Below are positions 1 through 10,730 of a stretch of 39,217 bases of DNA, in pieces (positions within the stretch are counted from its first letter, which is position 1; each line of letters starts with the position of its first letter). The position numbers and the translations under genes were made by a program. Source of the DNA: Arachnopeziza araneosa (lineage: Eukaryota; Ascomycota; Leotiomycetes; Helotiales; Arachnopezizaceae); assembly GCA_003988855.1 (NCBI GenBank), contig QYAI01000207.1:1-39217 (forward strand), given 5' to 3'. The notes under the pieces were generated by a model, which searched no databases, was not told where the DNA came from, and saw nothing but the letters and a program-made list of their open reading frames with translations.

Positions 1-120
1 AGTTATTTTTTAATTAATTTATTAGGTGCTGGAAGTGGGGTAGTGGCAGGGATTCCTAGTCGCGTAGTGATATTAGTCACTTAGTGATAAACTACGTTAC
101 GTTAGTTTGTTCCTGTTCAT

Positions 121-1141
121 TCAGCCCTGGAGAATTCCAGCCTGCAGCAATGCAGCCCAGACACTCCCCATGCTTGCGGCTATGTCCGCCGGCTTCTGTC
201 CCAGCGCGTCGGTCAATGATCTAATATCGACCTCAGCGCTTCCATTCACCGTTGCTCTCCCAGCACCTATCGTCTCTGCTGCATGCAATACCTCGATAGG
301 GAAGACCTCTGTGGGTAGACTAGAAGCCAACCATAGTAGCAGCCAAGCAACCTCAATTTGACTTTGCTGAATTGCCACATGGAGCCCAGTCTTCTCTTCT
401 TCAAGGGGATCTTGAAATCGAACAAGAGTCGCTGGTGACATGTCTCCTTCCTCTGGATCCTCTTGGATAGCTTGCAGCAATTCAACAATTCCTGCTACAT
501 CTCCCTGGGAGCACATCGTCATGAAAGCCCGAGCTGGTCTTGCCGCAGGATTCGCATCTAGAAATGCCTCTTCCGTAATCAAAGATAGAATATCTAGGCC
601 CTCTTGAACACCTCCCTCATTGTGGTATCTGGTTAGGATCTGACGCTTTTCCGTTTCGGCATGAAGTACGCTGGTTGAGGATACACATCGCGTCGATATG
701 ATGCTGTTCTCGCAAGCTGGACAAGCTAGGGATCGGGCAATCTGGGAAGATTCATCTAATAAGCATTGCCTATCATATGTTAGCAGTAATATCCTTTAGA
801 ACTTGACGAACATATTCGAGGGAAAGTTTTCAGAATCGAATAACGAAGAATATCGCTTCTGAGCCAGTACGAGTACCACAAAATTACATCCGCTCTTTCG
901 TTTTGCAATGAAATAATCTCAGACCTAGGTAGACTAACCCGGAGAGTATGTCAAGAATTTAGCTCAGATGACACAGAAGTAAAAAGGTTTCATACCAATG
1001 AAAATGACAACCACAGGTCAACAGGATATCATCTGGTGCCGTAATAGCTTCTTGTCCAACCATCTCAGAAGTCGCTTCATCAAATGATTCAGGATCCAAC
1101 TCGATAGTAAGTTCTTGTGAACATAATTTACAGGTAGACAT
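121..1141 (-). CDS. RING-like zinc finger plus ankyrin-type repeat protein
   Basis: Two exons join in frame: 1141-996 and 769-121, with a 226-nt intron (GTATGA donor, TGCTAAC branch, ATAG acceptor), giving 264 aa. The N-terminus starts with a C-x2-C pair (CKLC). Around the splice junction is a CGCHFHWQCLLDE segment followed by a CPAC pair, so the spliced product holds a RING-variant-like Cys/His set (about residues 4-80). Neither exon alone shows the motif, which supports the splice. The rest is alpha-helical with one recognisable ankyrin-like unit (TGLHVAIQQSQIEVAWLLL, about residue 175 on) and a second degenerate one near the end. A ubiquitin-ligase role would be inference from the RING-like spacing; some residues between the Cys pairs are atypical and metal binding is unproven. 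No named orthologue is recognised. Confidence 0.75.
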
Positions 1142-1522
1142 GATAGCTGCGCATATGGGTGAGAATTTCGCTGATCAAAATGATGGAAAGAAGTGGACGG
1201 CAAGGTCTTGAAATGATGTTAAGGAAACTCAAACCCTAATTTTTAAATTTCAGAGAAAACGATCAACCAACTTTTTTAGCTAGCGCGATTCATTCTACTG
1301 CATCTAGAGCTTATATACACAGACGAATTCACCGAAATCCCGCTCTTTTAGTCCTCAACCTACACCTGCGCTGTTACAGAGTCCACTGCAAAGTTAATGG
1401 AGAGGACAATCGCTCTTCGCCACCCGAGTGAGCCCAGCAATCACGGTGAGTGAAAGCTCTGCTAGGCGCAAAGAAGATAGCGTTTTCGTGTTATAAACTA
1501 CCCTACCCACCCCCATTCTTCA
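1142..1522. other. Intergenic region, upstream of the RING/ankyrin gene
   Basis: This 381-bp stretch lies between the start of the RING/ankyrin gene and the 3' end of the thioesterase pseudogene. It should hold the promoter of the former. I see no RNA gene, repeat or extra coding exon in it. Confidence 0.5.
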
Positions 1523-1953
1523 TTATGATAATTGTTTTGTGTGTGAAGCAGTAACAACTGTCTTCTCCTCTTCGCTAACTAGCTTGACAATCCGAACTGT
1601 CGTGAAAGCCACAGGCCATCCCACTTTATTTGCGGTTGCTTCAAACTCCAAGGCATCCCCTACATGCGCTATTCCAACATAAATGATGTAAACATCAAAA
1701 GAAGCTTGAATTCCTGAGTCCATGAGAGAATCGCGAGACCACTAGACTAAGTCCACGAGAGCTGCGCTCCGGCTCCGTGGATTGTTCCCCTGCTATTAGC
1801 ATGACTTTCACCTGTCACCAGACGTGCAATGATCGCTTCTTGAGAAGCAGACGCAATCTGAATCGTAGATAGAAGGAAATCATAACTTGGACCACTTTCC
1901 TCTATCAGCCCCTAAACACCTTGAAAAATGGAGCGACTGGGAGAGGAAGCCAT
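1523..1953 (-). pseudogene. Broken hotdog-fold acyl-CoA thioesterase (PaaI/THEM2 type)
   Basis: Reading minus from ATG at 1953 gives a start MASSPSRSIFQGV, an in-frame TAG (1914-1912), then GLIEESGPSYDFLLST and the family block HANSRGTIHG. Just after GTIHG the frame must shift by one base to continue as SAALVDLV. A second TAG follows (1744-1742), then MDSGIQASFDVYIIYVG, the VGDALEFEA segment, VGWPVAFTTV and the C-terminal ASHTKQLS that closes thioesterases of this type. Family members hydrolyse acyl-CoA thioesters, with the HG of the HGG-like motif at the active site. Here about four residues after VDLV also seem missing. No splice sites of usable length remove these lesions, so I call it a pseudogene. 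The first stop is explained by TGG to TAG. A set of assembly errors is the alternative. Confidence 0.75.
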
Positions 1954-2452
1954 CGAAGCCGCAAATGATAGCAGCCTAGTGTTGACGTGGAGCCAAGGAA
2001 AAGGTCAAGTCCGTCGTCGTCACCGAGAAGGCTATTATTAGGTGATAAGGTCATCGCATAGATAGGCACGCTGTTATTCGATGTATATAACTTCGTAGGA
2101 AATCGCACGGTGGAGAGGAGCAAGAAATTTTGTCTTGCCAGCAAAGGTGCGGAAGCACTTCTGGTTGTTGCTAGTGCGGGGATATCTAAGGTTACCGACC
2201 ACCGACATCATTTATTGTCACCAGCCCCAACACCCTACTCTTCAATCTCCATCCATCAACAAGACGCACCAGGGCACTGAAAATCTGCTGAGACCAGTGG
2301 AGTGTCCTTCCAACGCTCCCGCTGAAATACTGGTGCATTCTGCAAGGCTCTTTTTTGATTTCTTACTTTGCGACAAGACGGCTGCGATTCTGCCCCACTC
2401 CGACAGCCCACCAAGTTAGCCTCAGCATAGTTCGAGAGAACGACTTGCTACG
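1954..2452. other. Intergenic region before fimbrin
   Basis: This 499-bp stretch separates the 5' end of the thioesterase pseudogene (-) from the fimbrin start (+). It should contain the fimbrin promoter and leader. Short open frames here match nothing I recognise and have no splice context. Confidence 0.5.
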
Positions 2453-4620
2453 ATGAATGTCATTAAGTTGCAGAGGTATATAGTTTGTTCCGGAAGAATG
2501 GCACAGTTGCTAACCTGAATCAACGCAGGAAATATCCGCAGTTCCAACAGGATGAAATTTTCAGTCTTCAAGACGCTTTTCGGAAATTGGATGTTGATGA
2601 CAAAGGATACATTGATGAAGCAACGGCAATCAAGGCCACCCAAGCGAGCGAGAGGCAACCGTATGATGTTGTGCGACAAGCTTTAAAGGAAGTGGAGCTA
2701 GATTCATCACGAAGGGTGGAGCTGGATGACTATGTAGGAGTAAGTCATAGCATGAACTACTTTGGCTCAAAGTGAACCAACCGATATTTATCTAGCTAAC
2801 TCGACGTCTCAGCTTCTCTCTAAGCTTCGCAACTCCTCCCCGGCTCAAAAGCGTATGTCGACAGGTCCAAAATCCCCTGCTCCAAGGGGATTAGTTTCAC
2901 AACAAACGGGTGGCCATTCCTCCAAAGGAAGTGTTAGTGGACGTATTCAGGTGCAAGGCTCGTCTGCAAATGTTACGCATACTATCAATGAGGATGAGAG
3001 AACCGAGTTCACGCGGCATATTAATGCCGTACTAGCCGGTGATCCTGATATTGGAGCACGGCTTCCATTTCCTACAGATACATTCGAAATGTTTGATGAC
3101 TGTAAGGACGGACTTGTATTGGCGAAGTTGATCAATGACAGTGTTCCGGATACTATCGACGAGCGTGTTCTTAATCGACCAGGAAAGAAAATCAAGACGC
3201 TCAATGCTTTCCACATGACAGAGAACAACAATATTGTCATTGAATCTGCCAAAGGTATTGGCTGTTCAGTAGTCAATATCGGAAGTGGAGACATTATTGA
3301 GGTTCGAGAACATTTGATTCTTGGTCTGATCTGGCAAATTATTCGAAGAGGACTCTTGGGAAAGATTGATATCAAGCTACATCCTGAGTTGTATAGACTT
3401 CTAGAGGAAGATGAGACCTTGGAGCAGTTTTTGAGACTACCCCCGGAGCAAATATTATTAAGATGGGTTAACTACCACCTGAAAGCGGCCAATTGGTCTC
3501 GAAGGTAAGATATTAATTAAGTGCTGCACTCATTTTGGTTCCTAACTATTTATAGAGTCTCGAATTTCTCAAGTGATGTTAAAGATGGCGAAAATTATAC
3601 CGTCCTTCTAGCACAGATTGCTCCAGAATCCTGCAGCCGCGCTCCCTTACAGACTCGAGACCTTCTTCAAAGAGCTGAAGAGGTTCTCCAAAATGCCGAT
3701 ACTCTTGGATGTCGAAAATTCTTGACTCCAACGTCCCTGGTAGCTGGAAACCCGAAGCTTAACTTGGCCTTCGTAGCAAATCTCTTCAACACACATCCTG
3801 CCTTGGATCCTATTACAGAAGAGGAGAAGCTTCAAGTGGACGACTTTGATGCCGAAGGTGAGCGTGAAGCCCGAGTCTTCACTCTTTGGCTTAACAGCCT
3901 CGATGTTCAGCCCGCAGTCAATTCACTATATGATGACTTGCGAGATGGAACCATCCTCTTACAAGCATATGACAAGGTTGTGAAGGGATCTGTTAACTGG
4001 CGCCACGTAAATAAACCTCCAGCCCATGGCGGCGAGATGTCTCGATTCAAGGCCGTTGAGAATACAAATTATGCGATAGAGCTTGGCAAACAAAACCGAT
4101 TTTCACTAGTTGGTGTTCAAGGTGCAGATATCACAGATGGCCAGCGAACTTTGACACTGGGCCTAGTTTGGCAACTCATGCGCAAGGATATCTCTGAGAC
4201 TTTGTCTGCACTAGCTCAACGGCTCGGTAAACGGGAGATTACGGATGCTGAGATGGTGAAATGGGCGAACGACATGTGCCGCAAAGGTGGTAAAAACTCA
4301 TCAATTCGCTCGTTCAAAGACTCGAGTATCGGCACCGGAATCTATCTGTTGGATGTCTTAAATGGAATAAAGAGTAGCTACGTAGATTATGATCTGGTTA
4401 CTCCCGGAAGAACTGATGACGAGGCATACCTCAACGCGAAGCTAAGCATTAGTATTGCAAGAAAGATGGGTGCAACTATCTGGCTGGTTCCTGAAGATAT
4501 TTGTCAGGTGCGGAGTCGCCTGGTCACCACTTTTATCGGTATGCTTCCCGCGAGCTATGCCCTTATATGAAACTGATATTTATAGGTTCACTCATGGCGA
4601 CGCACGAGAAAATGCAGTGA
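2453..4620 (+). CDS. SAC6: Fimbrin, actin-bundling protein
   Basis: Five exons: 2453-2475, 2529-2739, 2813-3504, 3556-4538, 4586-4620, giving 647 aa, the usual length for fungal fimbrin. The protein starts MNVIKLQRKYPQFQQDEIF, has a degenerate EF-hand region (about residues 10-75), then four calponin-homology domains in two tandem actin-binding modules. Landmarks are KDGLVLAKLINDSVPDTIDE (CH1), SSDVKDGENYTVLL (CH2), LRDGTILLQAYDKV (CH3) and ARKMGATIWLVPEDI (CH4). The last 35-bp exon restores the conserved end GSLMATHEKMQ; reading through the final intron would end differently. Fimbrin cross-links actin filaments in endocytic patches, rings and the hyphal subapical collar. The first exon is only 23 nt. 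The 5' splice GTATAT and branch CTAAC before CGCAG support it. Confidence 0.96.
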
Positions 4621-5101
4621 CGAGGCTAAGTCTTGGGTAGGAATCATTGATTTAGCGGTCGTCTCGTGGCTGGGCCTGTAGCAAAAGTCGCCTTGCAACT
4701 TTCTTTCTTATTGCCTATAGAACGTTGATAGTCTTTCCAAATGTTAGTTGAGGAAACAAGGCTGCTCGAAACCTGAAACTCTCAAATTACATCTTTAGGA
4801 ATAACTTCACTTCACCTAAGCAGCAACCCCATCATTCCAAAGTTTTGCCAATGCACTAATGCAAAAGGGCCTTTCAGTCATGCGAGACTAACATTTGTGA
4901 GTCAATCGTACGGAGCTTAGCTAGAAATGCAATCATTCAGGTGGTGAAATCCCACGACCTTCTATATTGTGGTATCTGGCAAGATCTTCAACCCTGAAAC
5001 ATTAAAAACGCCAGTCATCGTCATAATCATCCCAACGGTCCGTCGTGCCGGGCTTTAAATACGGTTTCCAGAACATAGCAAATAGTACAAATGGGGTATC
5101 A
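4621..5101. other. Convergent intergenic region, fimbrin/MIT gene
   Basis: This 481-bp stretch lies between two stop codons of converging genes, so it should hold both 3' untranslated regions and polyadenylation sites. I see no coding or RNA feature in it. Confidence 0.5.
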
Positions 5102-8100
5102 TCACACAAGAACCCACTCACTCCCTCTCTTAATAAATTTGTCTAGAAGCATCGCTACATCAGTTAAGACGAAGCGGCAAATGTAGAAGCCAAAGAATTC
5201 AGCGGCATGGCGGGTACACAGTTCGAGACCGACTTGGGTTTTGTCAGCATGTCGAAGGCCTGGGTCCTCGACTTGCCGTGCGATTTGATCTGTTACCACG
5301 TCAATGCTATTCCTCCATACGGTTGAGTTGTACTGACCAATAGTTTGAGCAGCATCGAACAATCTTGCTAACGCACTCATATAATTCGCATTCGGACCAG
5401 AAAACTGAACCTGAGCAACGTCTCTCGTTGCAAAACGCACTTTACTAATTGATATTGAAGTCATGGGCAGCGTGGATATCGTTAGACCTTCTTTCGGACC
5501 GTCCATGGGAGTCTTATTATACGTATTCGCCAAATTGACCCCTGAATTCTTTGATCTCAATCTCCGCCAAGAGAAAGTTGACGATTTGCTGGAAACACTG
5601 CCGGATTTAGAAGTCAAGCTATTATTCTCAATATCCATCCCACCTGGAGCATCCTTAAACATGCCTCCCGAGCCCTGAACTCCAACTTCGCTCCCCAACT
5701 TCTTCGATAACGCGGCTTGCACCTGTTCCAGGACACCTTCTAAGGATTGCATTTCTTCCAGAACGGCATCGGCATCGAAGGTGTCCACTTGAGCCAATTT
5801 TAACAGGGCTGCTGTAAGAAAATCGCAATTTGCGATCTTGTCTTCCACGTTCTTTATTTTAACACCTTTGACTCGCCAAACATCACGGGGAACGAACAGT
5901 TTAGTTGAGATATACCCACCTCGAGGATGTGCTATAGTTTGATATAAAGCGCGCATTAGCCAGAAAGGTCGAAGAAGATACTCTGTAGGACATGGTTCCA
6001 GAGGTATAGGCGCCCCAACGCCTGGCATAGTTGGTGAGACCGGACTATCTGGAGAGTGGATGTCACTGTTGAAAAGATACATTCCACCTGTAGGGATACC
6101 ATTCATTCTCTCCTTGAAAGCCACAGCAATGGGTGTAGGCAAGGTAGGCATAGCAGGAAGCCTATTAATTGCATCCCTTCCAGTGAACTGTGAGCTCATT
6201 GGAGTATTTGGAGAAGCGTCGGAACCATCTTCGGTGTTAGATACAGATAGATTGCGGTTTTTCATATTCTTTAGGCTTGAGGATGAAAAATTCTTTCGAA
6301 GCCCGGTCCGTGATTGCGCACGCACCGGAGAGCCGGATCGAGGCAGACCTGCAGTTTCACTATTGTTCGTAAGAGTCTGGCTAAGGGTGGATGTGGGGAG
6401 TAGCACAGAATCGGATGGGCTTGGATCAGGATATGGTGACGAAGTTTGACGGGAAGGTTGAAGGATTGAAGGTCGAACAGGCGCAGAATTTGTCGATGGT
6501 TTCTGTGAGGGAAAGCCAGCAGACTTAGGCTGGGTTGGAGCAACTGTATTTGGAAGTCGAGACTGTTGAGCCTGGGAAGGTTGAGTAAGGGGTGCCGCTT
6601 GTTCTATGGGCACTTTGGTGGTAGTTTCGATCTTCAATTGCTTAGCATTCTGCCCAGAGAGGCGTCTGCTTCGTACACTCTGAGAGGTCGAATTAAGAGA
6701 TGCTGGCCCTGCCGTAGTTGGGGGTGGTGGGAGAGCTTGCGTTGGCGGAGGATTCACTGCGGGAGAACTCTTCAATTGTGTTGTAGGAATTTGAGGCATA
6801 GCATAGGTTTCAGAAACGGTGGACAACATCGTGCCAGCTGTGGTGGGATTGGAACCGATTGAGCTATTCCAAGTTCTCCCCGAAAATCCACTAGAATCAG
6901 ACTCTCGTGGCAAGGCCGATTTTGACTGTAACCCAAATTCAAAATCGTCCATAACATAACCTCTTGTCATCTCTTCAAGCATACGCTCCTCCTCGTCTGA
7001 CTCATTTGCTTCATAACAATCGTCAATAGTGTTTTGCTGGTTTTGTTTCTGCTCAAGAAGTCGCTTTCTTTCTCGGTCGTGCGCTGCCTGAATAGCGACC
7101 TCGCGTTCAGATTCGCGAACCTTTTCTTTCGCTAATTCAACCCGCTTTCTAACATTTGCAACGACTTGGTCGTCCTCTTCATAGTTGTAGGCAACTGGTT
7201 CAGACGGGTCTATTGGCTCAAAGCCATCATCATATGCAGCTTCTACGGCCGCATCTAAAGCAGCATCAAATTCAGCCTCAGTAGCACCACTCGGAGCTCG
7301 AATGCGTTTCCTTCGGACGCCCATGGATGAGGTGCGTGAGTGAACAGACGACGCAGTTGAACCACCTGATTCGTCAATGGTATCTAGCCAAGACATGGAT
7401 TCATTACTGGCTGCTCTAACATGTCCTTTGCTGCTGGTAGTAATCGTGAGGTTAGAAGTAGAGAGGTCAGAAGATCGTTGTCTTCGGTGTGTACTGCTAG
7501 GACTTCCATTATTTACTGGAGATAGTGGGCGCCGTGGTGAGAGTGGAGGAGGCATGTATAAACTTTCCATGGGAGGCGCAAGGCTTAGTTGAGTTTCTGT
7601 GACTCGCTCTTTAACGGGTGACCTTGAGTAGGGTCGCCCCTGGTATTGTTCAAGAGCATTTTTAGGTCTGTACTGTACCGAATCCAGACCGGACGGAACC
7701 AATGATTCTCTTCGCTGTGGTAAATGCGAGTTTGTCGGCGGCCGCGTTCGTTCGGTGGTCAAGATATAGGATGAATCATTTACAATCCTTGTCGCTATTG
7801 CAGTTTCAATGATGGCAGCGTCCTCGTCATCTGATGGCGATTGAGCTTCCTCAGCTCTATAACTTCCACTCTCAGGTCGTGCTGGTAGAGCCTTGTCATC
7901 ATCATGTAAATAAGGTGCAATTTTCTTCAATTCCGCTACGCGTGCTGTATATGTGTTGCGCTAAAATGTCAGTATTAGGACAAAGCATATATTTATAGGA
8001 TAATCTTACAATTGCTTCTAGTTTCCGGCGATCGTCATCGCCAGAACTACGAAGCATCACTTGCTGTAAAAGGTTACAAGCTTCAGAATACGCTTGCATC

Positions 8101-8945
8101 GCACCTTCAAAATTCTGGGCATTGTCAAGGAGCACGGCTGTATTAGCCTTTTGAAGAGCTTTAGACAGCATAGCTTTTTGGGACGGCGGTTTAGAGCTCC
8201 TATTGGAATTTTGGGTCCCAGAGCTACCATTTCCTATCTGTGAACGATGTCGGGAAGAGCCTCTAGACCTAGACCTTCCTTCTTCCGCTACACGTGTTAT
8301 AGCCCCAATTTCCGCAGTAAGACTTGGCCCAAAGACCGGCGAAGGACCAAGATCTATAGGTTTCGAGACGGAAGGAGATTTTCCATGCGAGAAGTCTTTC
8401 GATCCCAGTGCAGCGTCCTCCCATACCTGCCCAAAATACTCCACCGATCGAGCGGCTGCAGATAATATTTGAGCTGTGGATGGAGATGGTGTCGTAGGGC
8501 CAGAGAGAGGTGATGAGCCGTTATTCACAGACGTTTGCAGACTTGGAAGAGTGGTTATCGGTGGCAAGACAATCGATGGTGAATCGATGTTGTTGCGGAC
8601 AATCTGAGATGATGGGGATGTCGCTTTTTTCTGAAGCTTCCTAGGAGGTGAGTCTAGGTAAGACGACGGTGCTCCACCAAATGACATGCGCCGATTTGAG
8701 GAATTGGATCGCTGGTGAGTGTGCGCACTTGAACCGGTGGATTTTGACCATCTATTTAGATTTGCGAGACTACCTTGGGCCTCAACAGGCATCACACTGG
8801 TGGCATTCTGAGGGGCGCGATCACGGCTAGTTCGCGCGGAAGTAAAGGACGAGGACCTCTGGGGAGAAGTGACAGATGCCGAGGGATTTGTGGAGGATTC
8901 GCCCTGGAAAGGAAGTCGAGTCTCGTCGCCAAATCTGCTGCCCAT
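5102..8945 (-). CDS. Large MIT-domain protein with long disordered region
   Basis: Two exons, 8945-8010 and 7960-5102 (50-nt intron, GTAAGA...TTTTAG), give 1264 aa. An MIT-type helical hairpin lies at about residues 257-325 (LSKALQKANTAVLLDNAQNF through the splice to TARVAELKKIAPYL); the intron interrupts it, and splicing restores its last helix. MIT domains bind ESCRT-III tails and act in endosomal sorting, cytokinesis or autophagy. The flanks are low-complexity, Ser/Pro-rich and probably disordered, with a charged coiled-coil-like stretch (about 570-625). The last 260 or so residues look folded and start near PTEYLLRPFWLMRALYQTI, a block I take as the conserved core of this fungal family. 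No enzymatic motif is visible. I know no well-studied orthologue, so the role stays at MIT-mediated trafficking by inference. Confidence 0.88.
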
Positions 8946-10730
8946 TGCGTGTCGCTAGGTGGTCGCAGTCGGATTTCAGGTCATAGACACTAGACCAGAT
9001 TTAGGTGAAGACCCTAGTCGGGTAGATATATGCTGTAAATACCTACCTCCCTACGATACAATCCTAGAGTTGGCGACGAGTGGTCGGGCTCGAGGCATCG
9101 ATGTGTATCGAGAGGCAGCAGCCGTGAAGTGTATCCAGATATTTGTGCTACTGTCTTGTTCCACGTTCCTCGGGTTCTTCTCCTTTTGAATGTACCGTTC
9201 CTAGGCAAAGTCTCGGACTTTTGATCATCTAGGCATTGGGGATACTTCGGGTTTGACAGTAATAGATTTCGTATTGCAGACCTCTTCCTGTTTCGTCGGT
9301 CGTAATGTGTGGTTTCGCAGGATATAAATTCTTTTCGTCTGATACCGTCGAGGTTCTTTGCGAGATATTCAACGCCTCTACCTATCATACCCCACCCATC
9401 TGCCTGGTAGCGCACTGTGGTCACACAAACTACGTGCAGAACGGTTGATTTCTTTGCTCAGTGATGCGTAAATCTCACGAGAGAAGTTCGAAGGTGGTTA
9501 GAAGTTCAATATTAGAGCATCCCGCGACCTTGTTGGCGTATCAGATGGAGTGTGGCGAGATGGCGAAATGGGTTCTGATCAATGGGCAAGAACAGATCGC
9601 GCGTGAGGTGGGCTCGAAAGAGAGAAAGGAAAGGAGAGAGAATGGTCGGTCGGTAGTTTGTGTCACACAGTTGATGTTTGCAAGGGAAGAGAAGTTCAAT
9701 CGGTCTCGACAAGGAGGTCGAGACACCCCTGTCTTTCGTAGGACAACTGCACAGCCTAGGTATCGAGTCGGGACTCTACTAAGATGAAGACGGCTTCGAT
9801 ATCAATGTCAGTCTCATTTCATCGCCACGACGACCATCATCAAGTCTTCCTCGACTTCATCTTCACCTTCACGACACACCGTTGCGAACCAGGAAGGTGG
9901 GCTTTCACTGCTCTTTCTCGCCTCTCCAATGTCGAGGATCAGCTTTGCGATCAGGGCAAATTGCCCCTTCTGCCCCCCCCTTTCTCCAATATCACGCCGC
10001 AAGTGGCCATCTCCTCGTTGATGAGCTTTGTCCTTTAGGTTCTATCATGAATCTGGCAATCAGCTATTTGAATTCTGCCAATGCCGACAGCACCAATCGT
10101 CTTCTCCTCGCCCCTTGCAGAATACCACCTGCAGCTTGAAGGTGCATGAATGTGCCCAATCTTCTCGTTCTCGCCATCTTAGCCCTCTTTCCTTGTTTGT
10201 TTACTTGCGACTTTTGATCTAACCATTGCTCTCCTTTCCCTCAGTCCCAGCGTGTTTTTACTGCCTCAATTGTCTTGAGTGGGGTTTCAGAGTCTGAGCT
10301 CTCTTTCAGATGCTGCCTTGGAAGATCCATCTGCAGCAGAGCTTGAGACCCGAAAATATGTCTTGAGCGCAAATTTCGGGAGCGAGGTTTCCGAGAGCCT
10401 GTTTGGGTCAAAATCCGAGAGTGGCCTTGTCAAGGGATGCTTTGAAACCACATCAACATACTCTCGGGAATCGCAGGCTTGAAGAATATAGTCAGCAAAG
10501 CAACTGGTGCCACCGAGCTTCAGGCTTAGATAATCAGTCCCTTGAAAGGCACCGTACAATTGCGGTCCTGTAAGGGAAGGTCCAGCAGAGCCCCCCACTC
10601 TTGCTTGTCCCGCTCATGTCCCACTCAACGTCTGTTTACATCATCCATATCGATTCAGTCATCAACATTGTCTACCGTTGAAACTTAACACTTATATTTC
10701 CAACCATTTTCTCTTCATTTTTCCTGCAAC
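8946..10730. other. Long divergent intergenic region, MIT gene / 5-oxoprolinase
   Basis: This 1785-bp stretch separates two divergently transcribed genes and must contain both promoters. The half next to the oxoprolinase gene is rich in C/T tracts, with a pyrimidine-rich leader just before its ATG. The longest open frame (9424-9014, minus, 136 codons) resembles no known family and is basic and low in structure, so I do not call it a gene. Several ATGs lie upstream of the oxoprolinase start and could act as upstream ORFs if transcription starts far upstream. Confidence 0.5.
9703..9724. repeat. Perfect 8-bp inverted repeat with 6-nt loop
   Basis: GTCTCGAC, then AAGGAG, then GTCGAGAC: a perfect inverted repeat inside the divergent promoter region between the MIT gene and the oxoprolinase gene. 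It could be a binding site for a dimeric factor or chance; only the symmetry is directly seen. Confidence 0.4.

Noticed and set aside
1791..1814. 22-nt GT...AG segment that might be an intron in the thioesterase
   Set aside because: Far too short to splice, and it encodes the conserved HANS residues that belong in the protein.
9014..9424. 136-codon minus-strand open frame upstream of the MIT gene
   Set aside because: No recognisable domain and unusual composition; it lies in the leader and promoter region with no splice context.
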